Below are positions 15,614 to 25,229 of a DNA stretch of 64,000 bases, one piece after another (positions within the stretch are counted from its first letter, which is position 1; each line of letters opens with the position of its first letter). Made by a program: the position numbers and the translations under genes. Origin of the DNA: Pseudophaeobacter sp. EL27 (GTDB lineage: Bacteria > Pseudomonadota > Alphaproteobacteria > Rhodobacterales > Rhodobacteraceae); NCBI RefSeq assembly GCF_900313025.1, contig NZ_OMPQ01000011.1, positions 310,001-374,000 of the forward strand. The letters run 5' to 3'. The notes under the pieces were generated by a model that saw only the letters and a program-made list of their open reading frames with translations, was not told the DNA's origin and did no database searches.

Positions 15614-16603
15614 ATGTCCAAGCTGGTCACTATTTATGGCGGGTCTGGTTTTGTCGGCCGCTACATCGCGCGCCGGATGGCAAAAGACGGCTGGCGGGTA
15701 CGGGTCGCAGTGCGCAGACCCAATGAAGCCATGCATGTCAAACCCTACGGCGCGCCGGGCCAGGTTGAGCCGGTCCTTTGTAATATTCGTGATGATGCCT
15801 CGGTGGCTGCGGCGATGCAGGGCGCGGATGCGGTGGTCAACTGCGTTGGGGTGCTCAATGCCCATGGCAAAAACACCTTTGAGGCCGTCCAGGTTGATGG
15901 CGCCGCGCGGGTGGCACGGATTGCCCATAAGCAGGATATTGGCCAGATGGTGCATATCTCGGCGCTGGGAGCTGATGCCGAAGGCAGCAGTGACTATGCC
16001 CGCACCAAGGCGCTGGGCGAAGAGGCCGTACGCGGCTACTTCCCAAAGGCTGTGATCCTGCGCCCCTCGGTGATTTTTGGCACCGAAGATGAGTTCTTCA
16101 ATCGGTTTGCCGGCATGGCGAGCCTGTCGCCACTGCTGCCGATTGCCAAGGGCAAGACCCTGTTCCAGCCGGTCTATGTCGATGATGTGGCCCGCGCAGC
16201 GGTGAAAGCGGCCAAGGGCGATGTCGCGCCAGGCCTCTATGAGCTTGGTGGCCCTGAAGTGAAGAGCTTTGCTGCGTTGATGCGTCAGATGTGCGATGTG
16301 ATCATGCGCCGCCGTGTGGTGCTGTCGCTTCCTGGCTTTGCTGTTTGGCCGCTGGCCTTTGGGTTTGACATGCTGCAGGCCATGAGCCTGCAACTGATCG
16401 AAAACAAAGTGCTGAGCCGTGACCAGCTCAAAAGCCTCGGCACTGACAATGTGGTGTCTGAGGGCGCCAAGGGCTTTGCCGATCTGGGTATCACGCCAGA
16501 GCGGATGGGGCCGATCCTGCCCAGCTACCTGTGGAAGTTCCGCCCCTCGGGTCAGTATGATGAGATGACCGCCTCGGCGCGCAACCTCAAGGGCGACGCC
16601 TGA
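15614..16603 (+). CDS. complex I NDUFA9-like NAD(P)-binding protein
   Basis: An atypical extended SDR protein related to the NDUFA9 accessory subunit of respiratory complex I. The N-terminal IYGGSGFVGRYIARR holds the nucleotide-binding glycines, with HISALGAD and an SDYARTKALGE segment carrying Tyr-x3-Lys, then LRPSVIFG and VYVDDVARA. At 329 residues it fits the family. A GGAG motif precedes the ATG. No nuo genes are nearby, so a link to complex I comes from the family and not from context. A strong terminator follows. Confidence 0.85.
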   Translation: MSKLVTIYGGSGFVGRYIARRMAKDGWRVRVAVRRPNEAMHVKPYGAPGQVEPVLCNIRDDASVAAAMQGADAVVNCVGVLNAHGKNTFEAVQVDGAARVARIAHKQDIGQMVHISALGADAEGSSDYARTKALGEEAVRGYFPKAVILRPSVIFGTEDEFFNRFAGMASLSPLLPIAKGKTLFQPVYVDDVARAAVKAAKGDVAPGLYELGGPEVKSFAALMRQMCDVIMRRRVVLSLPGFAVWPLAFGFDMLQAMSLQLIENKVLSRDQLKSLGTDNVVSEGAKGFADLGITPERMGPILPSYLWKFRPSGQYDEMTASARNLKGDA

Positions 16604-16631
16604 TTTTAGATCTGGCAGGGATGCAATTAAG

Positions 16632-16667
16632 AAAGGGCGCGGAGAAATCCGGCGCCCTTTTGTTTTG
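16632..16667. terminator. bidirectional Rho-independent terminator
   Basis: AAGGGCGC and GCGCCCTT form the lower stem, GGA/TCC extends it past a bulge, and a GAAA loop caps it. TTTTGTTTT follows on the plus strand and TTTCTTAATT on the minus strand. It serves the NDUFA9-like gene and the convergent uppP. Confidence 0.88.
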
Positions 16668-16694
16668 TGGCCGCTTTCGAGCGATTTTCTGGGG

Positions 16695-17501
16695 CTAGGC
16701 GCCGTAGGCATAGCCCAGCAGCACCAGGCCCAGAATCACCCGGTAGATCACATAGGGGGTAAAGCTGACCGTGCGCAGCAGGCGCATCATCAGGCTGAGC
16801 GCCGCCAGCGCCGAAAGCATCGCCAGAACAGCGGCAATCCCGGCATCACGGATCAGCACCATATTGGCCTCCAGTGCCACTTCGGTGCCCAGCAGGACGC
16901 CAGAGGCAATGATGGTGGGGATGGACATCAGCATGGCGATGCGGGCGCCGTCTTCGCGCTTGTACCCCAGCTGACGGGCGCCAGTGATGGTGATGCCAGA
17001 GCGCGAGGTGCCAGGGATCAGGGCGATCATTTGCCAGAGGCCCATGATCAAAGCGTCCCGAATGCCCCAATCTCCAGAGGTTTTCTTCTCGCCGCCTTTT
17101 TGGTCAGCAATATAGAGCACGATACCAAAGATCAGCATGGTCCAGCCAATCACCGCAGGTGAGCGCAGCGCATCGCTGAGCCCGGAGAAATGCAGAAAGG
17201 CGCCAAACAGTACCGTGGGGATGGTGGCAATGATCAACCCCAACGCCAGGCGGGAGCCCTCGGTGTCGTTGCGGCCGCAGGCAAGGCAGGTGAGCCCGGC
17301 CAAGCCCATGCGCACGTCGCGCCAGAAAAAGATCACCACGGCTGCCAGGGTGCCCAGGTGAACTGCAACATCAATGACCTGTCCCTGATCCGAATATCCC
17401 GTCAATCCGGGCAGGAGAATCAGATGGCCAGACGAGGAGACCGGGAGAAACTCGGTGATTCCCTGGATCAGCGCGACAAGTACAAGCTGCAAAAACGGCA
17501 T
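16695..17501 (-). CDS. uppP: undecaprenyl-diphosphatase UppP (BacA)
   Basis: Integral membrane phosphatase that recycles undecaprenyl diphosphate to the monophosphate lipid carrier used for peptidoglycan and polysaccharide export. The diagnostic motif QGITEFLPVSSSGHL is at residues 14-28, and PGTSRSGITI is the second active-site motif. There are about eight hydrophobic spans in 268 residues. AGGA lies upstream of the ATG. Nearby glycan genes would depend on the same lipid carrier, but it is a separate unit. Confidence 0.94.
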   Translation of the reverse strand: MPFLQLVLVALIQGITEFLPVSSSGHLILLPGLTGYSDQGQVIDVAVHLGTLAAVVIFFWRDVRMGLAGLTCLACGRNDTEGSRLALGLIIATIPTVLFGAFLHFSGLSDALRSPAVIGWTMLIFGIVLYIADQKGGEKKTSGDWGIRDALIMGLWQMIALIPGTSRSGITITGARQLGYKREDGARIAMLMSIPTIIASGVLLGTEVALEANMVLIRDAGIAAVLAMLSALAALSLMMRLLRTVSFTPYVIYRVILGLVLLGYAYGA

Positions 17502-17674
17502 AAAACGAGGTCCTGAAATGGGGTGGCCCTGATGAGTCGGAAGAGGGCTAAAGTGGCCCGCCCCTGTATAAATCTTAGTGTCGGATAAGGAAGGAGGCTT
17601 TTTAAGTCCGAAGTGGACCTAAAATTTCTGTACATTCCTGTGATAACCAGTATCAGAGGGAGACACTGGCTAAA

Positions 17675-17700
17675 TTAGGTCAGTATTATTGACTTATAAT
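17675..17700 (+). promoter_or_regulatory. candidate -10 element upstream of gltD
   Basis: A perfect TATAAT sits at 17695-17700, 53 bases before the gltD ATG, in an AT-rich patch; the -35 side (TTAGGT region) is poor and badly spaced. Just upstream are short inverted repeats (GTCC/GGAC near 17607-17620 and CCAGT/ACTGG near 17648-17670) that could be regulator sites or leader structure. Confidence 0.25.
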
Positions 17701-17753
17701 CACAGTGCTCCAATCCGGGCCTGTCGCAGCCAGCCACAATAGGGAGTTCGCCC

Positions 17754-19199
17754 ATGGCCAAGCAACCGATGCTCAAATTCGTGAAGATTGATCGCGATAT
17801 GCCGCAAAAGCGTGCCGCTGATACCCGTCGCGAAGACTTTGACGAGATCTATTCGGAGTTTGCTGCGGCCAAGGCAGAAGAGCAGTCCAGCCGGTGCAGC
17901 CAATGTGGTGTGCCCTATTGCCAGTCGCACTGCCCGCTGCACAACAATATCCCGGACTGGCTGCGCCTCACTGCCACTGGCCGGTTGGAAGAGGCCTATC
18001 AGACCTCTCAGGCCACCAATACCTTCCCCGAGATCTGCGGCCGCATCTGCCCGCAGGACCGCTTGTGTGAAGGCAACTGCGTGATTGAACAGTCCGGCCA
18101 CGGCACCGTGACCATTGGTGCGGTGGAAAAATACATCACCGATACCGCCTGGGACAAAGGCTGGGTCAAGGCCAATGCCCCAATGCAGGAACGCACCGAA
18201 AGCGTTGGCATCATCGGGGCTGGCCCCGGCGGTCTGGCGGCAGCGGATATGCTGCGCAAGGCGGGCATTCAGGTGACAGTTTATGACCGCTATGATCGCG
18301 CGGGCGGGTTGCTCACCTATGGCATTCCCGGTTTCAAGCTGGAAAAAGACGTGGTGATGCGTCGCAATCAACTGCTGGCAGATGGCGGCGTCACCTTTGT
18401 GATGAACTGCAACATCGGCACAGACATTACCTTTGACGAGATCCGCGCCAAACATGACGCGGTGATCATCGCCACTGGTGTGTACAAATCCCGCGATCTG
18501 GAAATGCCCGGCTCGGGTTCCACTGGCATCGTCAAAGCGATTGATTTCCTGACTGCCGCCAACCGCGCCTCGAACTTTGGCGATACCGTGGAAGAGTTTG
18601 AAAACGGCACACTGAATGCCGAGGGCAAGAAGGTTGTGGTCATTGGCGGTGGCGACACCGCGATGGATTGTCTGCGGACCTCTATCCGTCAGGGCGCGAC
18701 ATCTGTGAAATGTCTCTACCGTCGTGACCGCGCCAATATGCCCGGCTCGCAACGCGAAACCCAGAACGCCGAAGAAGAGGGCGTGCAGTTTGAATGGCTC
18801 ACAGCGCCCAAAGGCTTCACCGATGAGAGCGGCAAGGTTGCCGGCGTCATGGTGCAAAAGATGCGTTTGGGTCAGCCCGATGCCACAGGCCGTCAGGCGC
18901 CTGAAGTGATTGAGGGCGCGGATTACGTTGAAGAGGCCGATCTGGTGATCAAGGCGCTGGGCTTTGAACCAGAAGAGCTGCCAACCCTCTGGGGTCAGGC
19001 CGACCTGCCCGTGACCCGCTGGGGCACCGTCAAGGCGGAGTTCCGCACCGGCGCCACCGATCTGGACGGTGTCTATGCCATTGGGGATATCGTCCGCGGT
19101 GCTTCGCTGGTGGTTTGGGCCATCAAGGACGGTCGCGACTGCGCCGAGGCTCTGGTCGAGCGTTTCAACAGTGCTGCTGCATCGGTCGCAGCGGAGTAA
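17754..19199 (+). CDS. gltD: glutamate synthase small subunit (NADPH)
   Basis: Oxidises NADPH and passes electrons to GltB for making glutamate from glutamine and 2-oxoglutarate. The N-terminal cluster motif CSQCGVPYCQSHC spans Cys48, Cys51, Cys56 and Cys60, followed by CGRICPQDRLCEGNC. FAD- and NADPH-binding folds follow: GIIGAGPGGLAAADML and VVIGGGDTAMDCLRT. The 481-residue length is normal. An AGGGAG motif precedes the ATG. It is the first gene of a run gltD-GFA-hydrolase-gltB with gaps of only 32, 27 and 12 bases. Confidence 0.95.
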   Translation: MAKQPMLKFVKIDRDMPQKRAADTRREDFDEIYSEFAAAKAEEQSSRCSQCGVPYCQSHCPLHNNIPDWLRLTATGRLEEAYQTSQATNTFPEICGRICPQDRLCEGNCVIEQSGHGTVTIGAVEKYITDTAWDKGWVKANAPMQERTESVGIIGAGPGGLAAADMLRKAGIQVTVYDRYDRAGGLLTYGIPGFKLEKDVVMRRNQLLADGGVTFVMNCNIGTDITFDEIRAKHDAVIIATGVYKSRDLEMPGSGSTGIVKAIDFLTAANRASNFGDTVEEFENGTLNAEGKKVVVIGGGDTAMDCLRTSIRQGATSVKCLYRRDRANMPGSQRETQNAEEEGVQFEWLTAPKGFTDESGKVAGVMVQKMRLGQPDATGRQAPEVIEGADYVEEADLVIKALGFEPEELPTLWGQADLPVTRWGTVKAEFRTGATDLDGVYAIGDIVRGASLVVWAIKDGRDCAEALVERFNSAAASVAAE

Positions 19200-19231
19200 C
19201 CAGGTAAAGCCACCGCAAGGGAGCCAGGACG

Positions 19232-19669
19232 ATGAGTGAACTGCACGGACATTGCATGTGTGGCGCCGTCACAGTCTCGATGACACCGGCGCGTCACTCC
19301 CTGGGGGCCTGTCACTGTGACATGTGCCGCCGTTGGACCAGCTCGATGCTGATGACAATTCCGGCCTCTCCTGGCTATGCCGCGCTTGGTCCGGTTAAGA
19401 CCTATGTGTCTTCTGACTGGGCCGAACGCGCCTTTTGCGCGGAGTGTGGATCAGCTCTTTGGTATCGCATTACGGCGCCCGGAAAAATGCACGGCCAGAC
19501 CCAGATGGCAGCTGGCCTTTTTGACAATGCAGGCGAGAGCACTCTCGGCCTGGAACTCTATATCGATAAGAAACCCGAGGGCTACGCCTTTGCAGGACCG
19601 CAACGGAAGATGACCGAAGCGGATGTAATGGCAGCGTTTCGCCCTGCCGCAGCAGAAGAGGATAGCTAG
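19232..19669 (+). CDS. GFA family protein (glutathione-dependent formaldehyde-activating-like, CENP-V fold)
   Basis: A 145-residue zinc protein of the GFA/DUF636 family. Three cysteine groups that bind zinc are visible: CMCGAV at residues 8-13, CHCDMC near 29-34 and CAECGS near 70-75. Family members are named after the Paracoccus protein thought to speed addition of glutathione to formaldehyde, but most have no proven substrate. It lies between gltD and gltB with short spacing, so it is probably cotranscribed with them; the functional reason is unknown. Confidence 0.82.
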   Translation: MSELHGHCMCGAVTVSMTPARHSLGACHCDMCRRWTSSMLMTIPASPGYAALGPVKTYVSSDWAERAFCAECGSALWYRITAPGKMHGQTQMAAGLFDNAGESTLGLELYIDKKPEGYAFAGPQRKMTEADVMAAFRPAAAEEDS

Positions 19670-19696
19670 AGGCCCTGCGCCCATTGCTGACTGAAT

Positions 19697-20533
19697 ATGA
19701 GAATCGGTATCCGCAAATCACTCCGTCAGGCTATGTTTCGCCTGAAGTCACGCAGCCTCTGCGAGGAGGCTGGGGCTGATATTCGCGCGCTTGCAGGGCG
19801 CGAAGACGGTGGGGAAGGCGGTGGGATTGTGGTATTCACCAGCTACAACGCCAATGCGGCAAAACGGGGTCTGCTCGAGTTCGCAGCCAGCGCTTCAAAC
19901 CAGGGTGCGCGGCACTGTATCTTTGTCACGGACCGGCGTCAGGGCTGGTTTCAGGGGCAGGATTTCTCATCAGCGGTTCTGCGGGCGGTTTCTGACTATG
20001 TGTCCCGCCACCGGCTGACACGTTTGATGACAGTGGGTGTCTCCATGGGCGGCTATGGTGCGGTGTCTTATGCGGCAGAGCTGGGTGCCGACAGTGCCCT
20101 GGCCTTTGCCCCACAGTATTGCCCACGTCCGGGGACGTTTCCTGCAGATCAGCGTTGGGCAGAGGCCCGGGCGCGGATCCCCGAGTTTTCCCGTCCCTCG
20201 CTGAACGAGTCCATGGGATCACAGATACAGTATACGCTGTTGCATGGCCGCTGGAATGCAGAGGACAGCCAGCACTGGCAGGCCTTTGCACAGGGCTCCA
20301 AAATTGACCATTTCCTGGCCGACCGTAGCAGCCATGATGTTATCGACCCTCTGCGAGAGGCGGGTGTTTTGTACCCGGTTGTCGATGCTGCATGGGTGAA
20401 GGATCGGACCAGAATGCGCAACCTGATGCGCAAAATCAGTGCCCTGCCGCGCGCGGTGGGAGAATGCGCTGAAAACCTCAACAACAATCGGGCTCTAAAT
20501 GCCCAGCTTACCACAAGCTATGCCACTAATTGA
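19697..20533 (+). CDS. alpha/beta hydrolase-like protein of unknown function
   Basis: A 278-residue protein I cannot assign to a named family. It has a nucleophile-elbow motif GVSMGGYGAVSYA near residues 115-127 (G-x-S-x-G), preceded by a beta-strand-like VVFTSYNANAAKRG, which suggests an alpha/beta hydrolase fold with a catalytic Ser. A later SSHDV segment could contain the catalytic His. The N-terminus is basic without a signal peptide. The ATG at 19697 has no good ribosome binding site; ATG at 19733 is an alternative. It ends 12 bases before gltB, so it belongs to the gltDB transcript by position. Confidence 0.6.
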   Translation: MRIGIRKSLRQAMFRLKSRSLCEEAGADIRALAGREDGGEGGGIVVFTSYNANAAKRGLLEFAASASNQGARHCIFVTDRRQGWFQGQDFSSAVLRAVSDYVSRHRLTRLMTVGVSMGGYGAVSYAAELGADSALAFAPQYCPRPGTFPADQRWAEARARIPEFSRPSLNESMGSQIQYTLLHGRWNAEDSQHWQAFAQGSKIDHFLADRSSHDVIDPLREAGVLYPVVDAAWVKDRTRMRNLMRKISALPRAVGECAENLNNNRALNAQLTTSYATN

Positions 20534-20545
20534 TCGGAGAACCTC

Positions 20546-23500
20546 ATGACCAAATTTGATGCTGACTGGGTCCGCGCCGAGGAAACGAAGCGTAAGTGGA
20601 TGGCCGAAAATGGTCTCTATACCGAGGCAGAAGAGCATTCTTCCTGTGGTGTTGGCCTGGTGGTTGCCGTTGATGGCAAAGCCAGCCGCAGCGTGGTTGC
20701 GGCCGGCATTGATGCGCTGAAAGCGATCTGGCACCGTGGTGCCGTTGATGCGGATGGCAAGACCGGCGATGGCGCCGGCATTCACGTGCAGATCCCGGTT
20801 CCGTTCTTTTACGATCAGATCAAACGCACCGGTCACGAGCCCCGCGTTGACCAGCTTATGGCGGTTGGTCAGGTCTTTCTGCCGCGCACTGACTTTGGCG
20901 CCCAGGAAACCTGCCGGACCATCGTCGAGACCGAAGTGCTGCGCATGGGCTACTACATCTATGGCTGGCGCCATGTGCCCGTCGATGTGACCTGCCTGGG
21001 TGAAAAGGCAAATGCCACCCGCCCCGAGATCGAGCAGATCCTGATTTCGAACTCCAAAGGCGTGGATGAGGAAACATTCGAGCGGGAGCTCTATGTGATC
21101 CGTCGCCGTATTGAAAAAGCCGCCGCCGCCGCGGGCATTGGTGAGCTCTATCTGGCGTCGCTGTCCTGCCGCTCGATCATCTACAAAGGCATGATGCTGG
21201 CCGAACAGGTTGCGGTCTTCTACCCCGATCTGATGGACGAGCGGTTTGAGAGCGCCTTTGCGATCTATCACCAGCGCTATTCCACCAATACCTTCCCGCA
21301 GTGGTGGTTGGCGCAGCCTTTCCGCATGTTGGCCCATAACGGGGAAATCAACACCCTGCGCGGCAACGTCAATTGGATGAAGAGCCATGAAATCCGCATG
21401 GCTTCTGCTACCTTTGGCGACCATGCCGAAGACATCAAACCCATCATCGCGGGCGGCGCGTCCGATTCAGCGGCGCTGGACGGTGTGTTTGAGGTTCTGG
21501 TGCGCGCGGGTCGTTCGGCACCGATGGCGAAAACCATGCTGGTGCCCGAAAGCTGGTCCAAACAGGCGGTTGAACTGCCACAGGCCTGGCGTGACATGTA
21601 TTCCTACTGCAACTCGGTGATGGAACCCTGGGATGGCCCTGCCGCCCTGGCGATGACCGATGGCCGCTGGGTCTGTGCGGGCCTGGACCGCAACGGGCTG
21701 CGCCCGATGCGCTATGTGGTCACCGGCGATGGTCTGGTGATTGCCGGCTCCGAGGCGGGCATGGTGCCGATCAATGAGGCCACCGTGGTCGAAAAAGGCG
21801 CGCTTGGCCCCGGCCAGATGCTGGCTGTCGACATGAAAAAGGGCAAGCTGTTCCACGACACCGAGATCAAGAATAAGCTCTCCGCGGCGCTGCCCTTTGG
21901 CGATTGGGTCGGCAAGATCAACGATGTGGATGCCACCCTGGCCACCGTGACCGAGGCGCCAATCTTTACCGGTGATGAGCTGCGCCGCCGTCAGGTGGCA
22001 GCGGGCTATACCATTGAAGAGCTGGAACAGATCCTGTCGCCAATGGCAGAAGACGGCAAAGAGACCCTGGCCTCGATGGGGGATGACACGCCTTCGGCTG
22101 TGCTGTCGAAACAGTACCGTCCACTGTCGCATTTCTTCCGTCAGAACTTTAGCCAGGTGACCAACCCGCCTATCGACAGCCTGCGGGAATTCCGGGTGAT
22201 GTCGCTGAAGACCCGCTTTGGCAACCTGAAGAACGTGCTGGATGAGGACAGCAGCCAGACCGAGATCGTGGTGTTGGAAAGCCCCTTTGTCGGCAATGCC
22301 CAGTGGGACAAGCTGGTCGATCAGTTCAACGCGCCGCTGGCGGAAATCGACTGTTCCTTTGACCCTTCTGAGGGCTCGCTGAGCCTGGCGCTGGAGCGTA
22401 TCCGTGCGGAGGCCGAAGAGGCTGTGCGCTCAGGTGCTGGTCATCTGGTGCTGACCGATCAGTATTCCGATGCCGCCCGTGTGGCGATGCCGATGATTCT
22501 GGCGACCTCGGCTGTGCATTCGCATCTGACCCGCAAAGGGCTGCGTACCTTCTGCTCGCTCAACGTGCGGGCGGCGGAATGCGTTGATCCGCATTACTTT
22601 GCCGTGCTCATCGGCTGTGGTGCCACCGTGGTGAACGCCTATCTGGCCGAGGATTCCCTGGCCGACCGTATCGAGCGTGGGCTGCTGGACGGCACCTTGA
22701 CCGAAAACGTTGCTCGCTACCGTGAAGCCATCGATCAGGGTCTTTTGAAGATCATGGCAAAGATGGGGATCTCGGTGATCTCCTCTTATCGTGGTGGCCT
22801 GAATTTTGAGGCCGTTGGTCTCAGCCGCGCCATGTGCGCCGAGTTCTTCCCTGGCATGACCAGCCGGATTTCCGGCATCGGTGTCAGCGGCATCCAGGTC
22901 AAGGCCGAGGAAATCCACGCCAAGGGCTGGAAAGGTCCGGAAAACATCCTGCCGATCGGCGGCTTCTACAAGGCGCGCAAATCCGGTGAGACACATGCCT
23001 GGGAAGCGACCTCGATGCATATGCTGCAGATGGCCTGCAACCGCGCCTCCTTCGAGATGTGGAAGCAGTACTCTGCCAAGATGCAGTCCAACCCGCCGAT
23101 CCACCTGCGTGACCTTCTGGACATCAAACCCATGGGCAAGGCGGTTCCGATCGAAGAGGTGGAAAGCATCACCTCGATCCGCAAACGTTTTGTCACCCCA
23201 GGCATGTCGCTGGGCGCGCTGAGCCCGGAGGCGCACAAGACCCTGAACGTGGCGATGAACCGCATCGGTGCCAAATCCGACTCCGGTGAAGGCGGCGAAG
23301 ATCCGGCGCATTTTGTACCAGAGCCAAATGGCGACAACCCATCTGCCAAGATCAAGCAGGTGGCCTCGGGTCGCTTTGGTGTGACGGCTGAATATCTGAA
23401 CCAGTGCGAAGAGCTGGAAATCAAAGTGGCCCAGGGCGCCAAGCCCGGCGAAGGCGGCCAGCTGCCGGGCATGAAGGTCACCGACCTGATCGCGCGTCTG

Positions 23501-25078
23501 CGTCATTCCACCAAAGGCGTGACCCTGATTTCGCCGCCGCCGCACCACGATATCTACTCGATCGAGGATCTGGCGCAGCTGATCTATGACCTGAAACAGA
23601 TCAACCCGCGCTGCAAGGTGACGGTGAAACTGGTGGCCTCCTCGGGTGTGGGCACCATTGCCGCTGGCGTGGCCAAGGCCAAGGCCGATGTCATTCTGGT
23701 GTCGGGCCATAACGGTGGCACTGGGGCCTCGCCTGCGACCTCGATCAAATATGCCGGTCTGCCCTGGGAAATGGGCCTCACCGAGGCGCATCAGGTTCTG
23801 GCGATGAACAACCTGCGCGAACGTGTCACTCTGCGGACCGATGGCGGTCTGCGTACCGGACGTGACATTGTCATGGCCGCAATGCTGGGCGCTGAGGAAT
23901 ACGGCATCGGCACCGCAGCGCTGATTGCCATGGGCTGCATCATGGTGCGTCAGTGCCAGTCCAACACCTGCCCTGTTGGGGTCTGTACTCAGGACGAAGC
24001 GCTGCGCGGTAAATTCACCGGTTCTGCGGATAAGGTTGTCAATCTGATCACTTTCTATGCGCAGGAAGTGCGGGAAATCCTCGCCGCCATTGGCGCACGC
24101 AGCCTGGATGAGGTGATTGGCCGTGCGGATCTGCTGGCGCAGGTCTCCCGTGGGTCGGCGCATCTGGATGATCTCGACCTCAACCCACTGCTGATCACCG
24201 TCGATGGCGCCGCAGATATCGTCTATAACCGCGACAAGGATCGCAATGCGGTGCCGGATACACTGGACAGCGAAATCGTCCGCGATGCGGCCCGCTTCCT
24301 GCAGGATGGTGAAAAGATGCAGCTGTCTTATGCGGTGCAGAACACGCATCGTTCCGTGGGCACCCGCACCTCGAGCCATATCGTGCGCAACTTTGGCATG
24401 CGCAATGCCTTTCAGCCCGATCACCTGACGGTGAAACTGCAGGGCTCTGCGGGGCAGTCACTGGGGGCCTTTGCAGCACCTGGTCTGAAGCTGGAAGTCT
24501 CTGGCGATGCTAATGACTATGTCGGCAAAGGCCTGTCGGGTGGCACCATTGTGGTACGTCCACCGATGTCTTCGCCGCTGACCGCCAGCGAGAACACCAT
24601 TGTGGGCAATACCGTTTTGTATGGTGCCACCGATGGCTATCTCTTTGCAGCTGGCCGGGCCGGCGAACGCTTTGGCGTGCGTAACTCGGGGGCAAAGGTC
24701 GTGATCGAGGGCTGTGGTGCCTGTGGTTGCGAATATATGACCGGCGGCGTTGCGGTGATCCTGGGGTCTATCGGCGCCAACTTTGGGGCCGGGATGACTG
24801 GCGGTATGGCCTATCTTTATGATCCAGAGGGTCAGGCTGAGACCATGATGAACATGGAAGGTCTGGTGACCTGTGCGGTGACCGTGGCACATTGGGAAGA
24901 CCAGCTGAAAACTCTGATTGCGCAGCACCTGGAAGAGACCGGCAGCCGCAAAGCCGCCGAGATCCTGCAGAACTGGGATCTGGAGAAGGGCAGCTTCTTG
25001 CAGGTCTGCCCAACCGAGATGCTCGACAAGCTGGCGCATCCTCTGAGCCTGGAGCAATCGGCGGTTCCTGCTGAGTAA
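20546..25078 (+). CDS. gltB: glutamate synthase large subunit
   Basis: Transfers the amide of glutamine to 2-oxoglutarate, giving two glutamates with GltD-derived electrons. The first 33 residues form a propeptide; Cys34 in HSSCGVG becomes the N-terminal nucleophile of the class II amidotransferase domain. A central domain and an FMN-binding synthase domain follow (GEGGEDPAHF, SGHNGGTGASP). The 3Fe-4S ligands lie near residues 1131-1142 (CIMVRQCQSNTC). The C-terminal beta-helix contains a GNTVLYGATDG repeat-type segment. The 1510-residue length is normal. A strong terminator follows. Confidence 0.97.
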   Translation: MTKFDADWVRAEETKRKWMAENGLYTEAEEHSSCGVGLVVAVDGKASRSVVAAGIDALKAIWHRGAVDADGKTGDGAGIHVQIPVPFFYDQIKRTGHEPRVDQLMAVGQVFLPRTDFGAQETCRTIVETEVLRMGYYIYGWRHVPVDVTCLGEKANATRPEIEQILISNSKGVDEETFERELYVIRRRIEKAAAAAGIGELYLASLSCRSIIYKGMMLAEQVAVFYPDLMDERFESAFAIYHQRYSTNTFPQWWLAQPFRMLAHNGEINTLRGNVNWMKSHEIRMASATFGDHAEDIKPIIAGGASDSAALDGVFEVLVRAGRSAPMAKTMLVPESWSKQAVELPQAWRDMYSYCNSVMEPWDGPAALAMTDGRWVCAGLDRNGLRPMRYVVTGDGLVIAGSEAGMVPINEATVVEKGALGPGQMLAVDMKKGKLFHDTEIKNKLSAALPFGDWVGKINDVDATLATVTEAPIFTGDELRRRQVAAGYTIEELEQILSPMAEDGKETLASMGDDTPSAVLSKQYRPLSHFFRQNFSQVTNPPIDSLREFRVMSLKTRFGNLKNVLDEDSSQTEIVVLESPFVGNAQWDKLVDQFNAPLAEIDCSFDPSEGSLSLALERIRAEAEEAVRSGAGHLVLTDQYSDAARVAMPMILATSAVHSHLTRKGLRTFCSLNVRAAECVDPHYFAVLIGCGATVVNAYLAEDSLADRIERGLLDGTLTENVARYREAIDQGLLKIMAKMGISVISSYRGGLNFEAVGLSRAMCAEFFPGMTSRISGIGVSGIQVKAEEIHAKGWKGPENILPIGGFYKARKSGETHAWEATSMHMLQMACNRASFEMWKQYSAKMQSNPPIHLRDLLDIKPMGKAVPIEEVESITSIRKRFVTPGMSLGALSPEAHKTLNVAMNRIGAKSDSGEGGEDPAHFVPEPNGDNPSAKIKQVASGRFGVTAEYLNQCEELEIKVAQGAKPGEGGQLPGMKVTDLIARLRHSTKGVTLISPPPHHDIYSIEDLAQLIYDLKQINPRCKVTVKLVASSGVGTIAAGVAKAKADVILVSGHNGGTGASPATSIKYAGLPWEMGLTEAHQVLAMNNLRERVTLRTDGGLRTGRDIVMAAMLGAEEYGIGTAALIAMGCIMVRQCQSNTCPVGVCTQDEALRGKFTGSADKVVNLITFYAQEVREILAAIGARSLDEVIGRADLLAQVSRGSAHLDDLDLNPLLITVDGAADIVYNRDKDRNAVPDTLDSEIVRDAARFLQDGEKMQLSYAVQNTHRSVGTRTSSHIVRNFGMRNAFQPDHLTVKLQGSAGQSLGAFAAPGLKLEVSGDANDYVGKGLSGGTIVVRPPMSSPLTASENTIVGNTVLYGATDGYLFAAGRAGERFGVRNSGAKVVIEGCGACGCEYMTGGVAVILGSIGANFGAGMTGGMAYLYDPEGQAETMMNMEGLVTCAVTVAHWEDQLKTLIAQHLEETGSRKAAEILQNWDLEKGSFLQVCPTEMLDKLAHPLSLEQSAVPAE

Positions 25079-25108
25079 GCTCAGAAGGAGCTCCTGCTGT
25101 TAAATTGT

Positions 25109-25142
25109 CCCGCAAGCTGGTCGCTTGCGGGGCTTTTTTGTT
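25109..25142 (+). terminator. Rho-independent terminator after gltB
   Basis: Perfect 9-bp stem CCCGCAAGC/GCTTGCGGG with a 5-base loop, then GCTTTTTTGTTTT, 30 bases past the gltB stop. Confidence 0.93.
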
Positions 25143-25229
25143 TTGGGCTGCGCGTCTTTCCACCTAAGGACAGATTTTCCAGCTGCAATTCTGGTTGGTT
25201 CCGGGGGCTTGGCTATCTTATAGAGGGGT

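Noticed and set aside
22430-24424. 664-residue minus-strand open frame inside gltB
   Set aside because: Antisense shadow caused by GC-rich codon bias; gltB itself is unambiguous over the full length.
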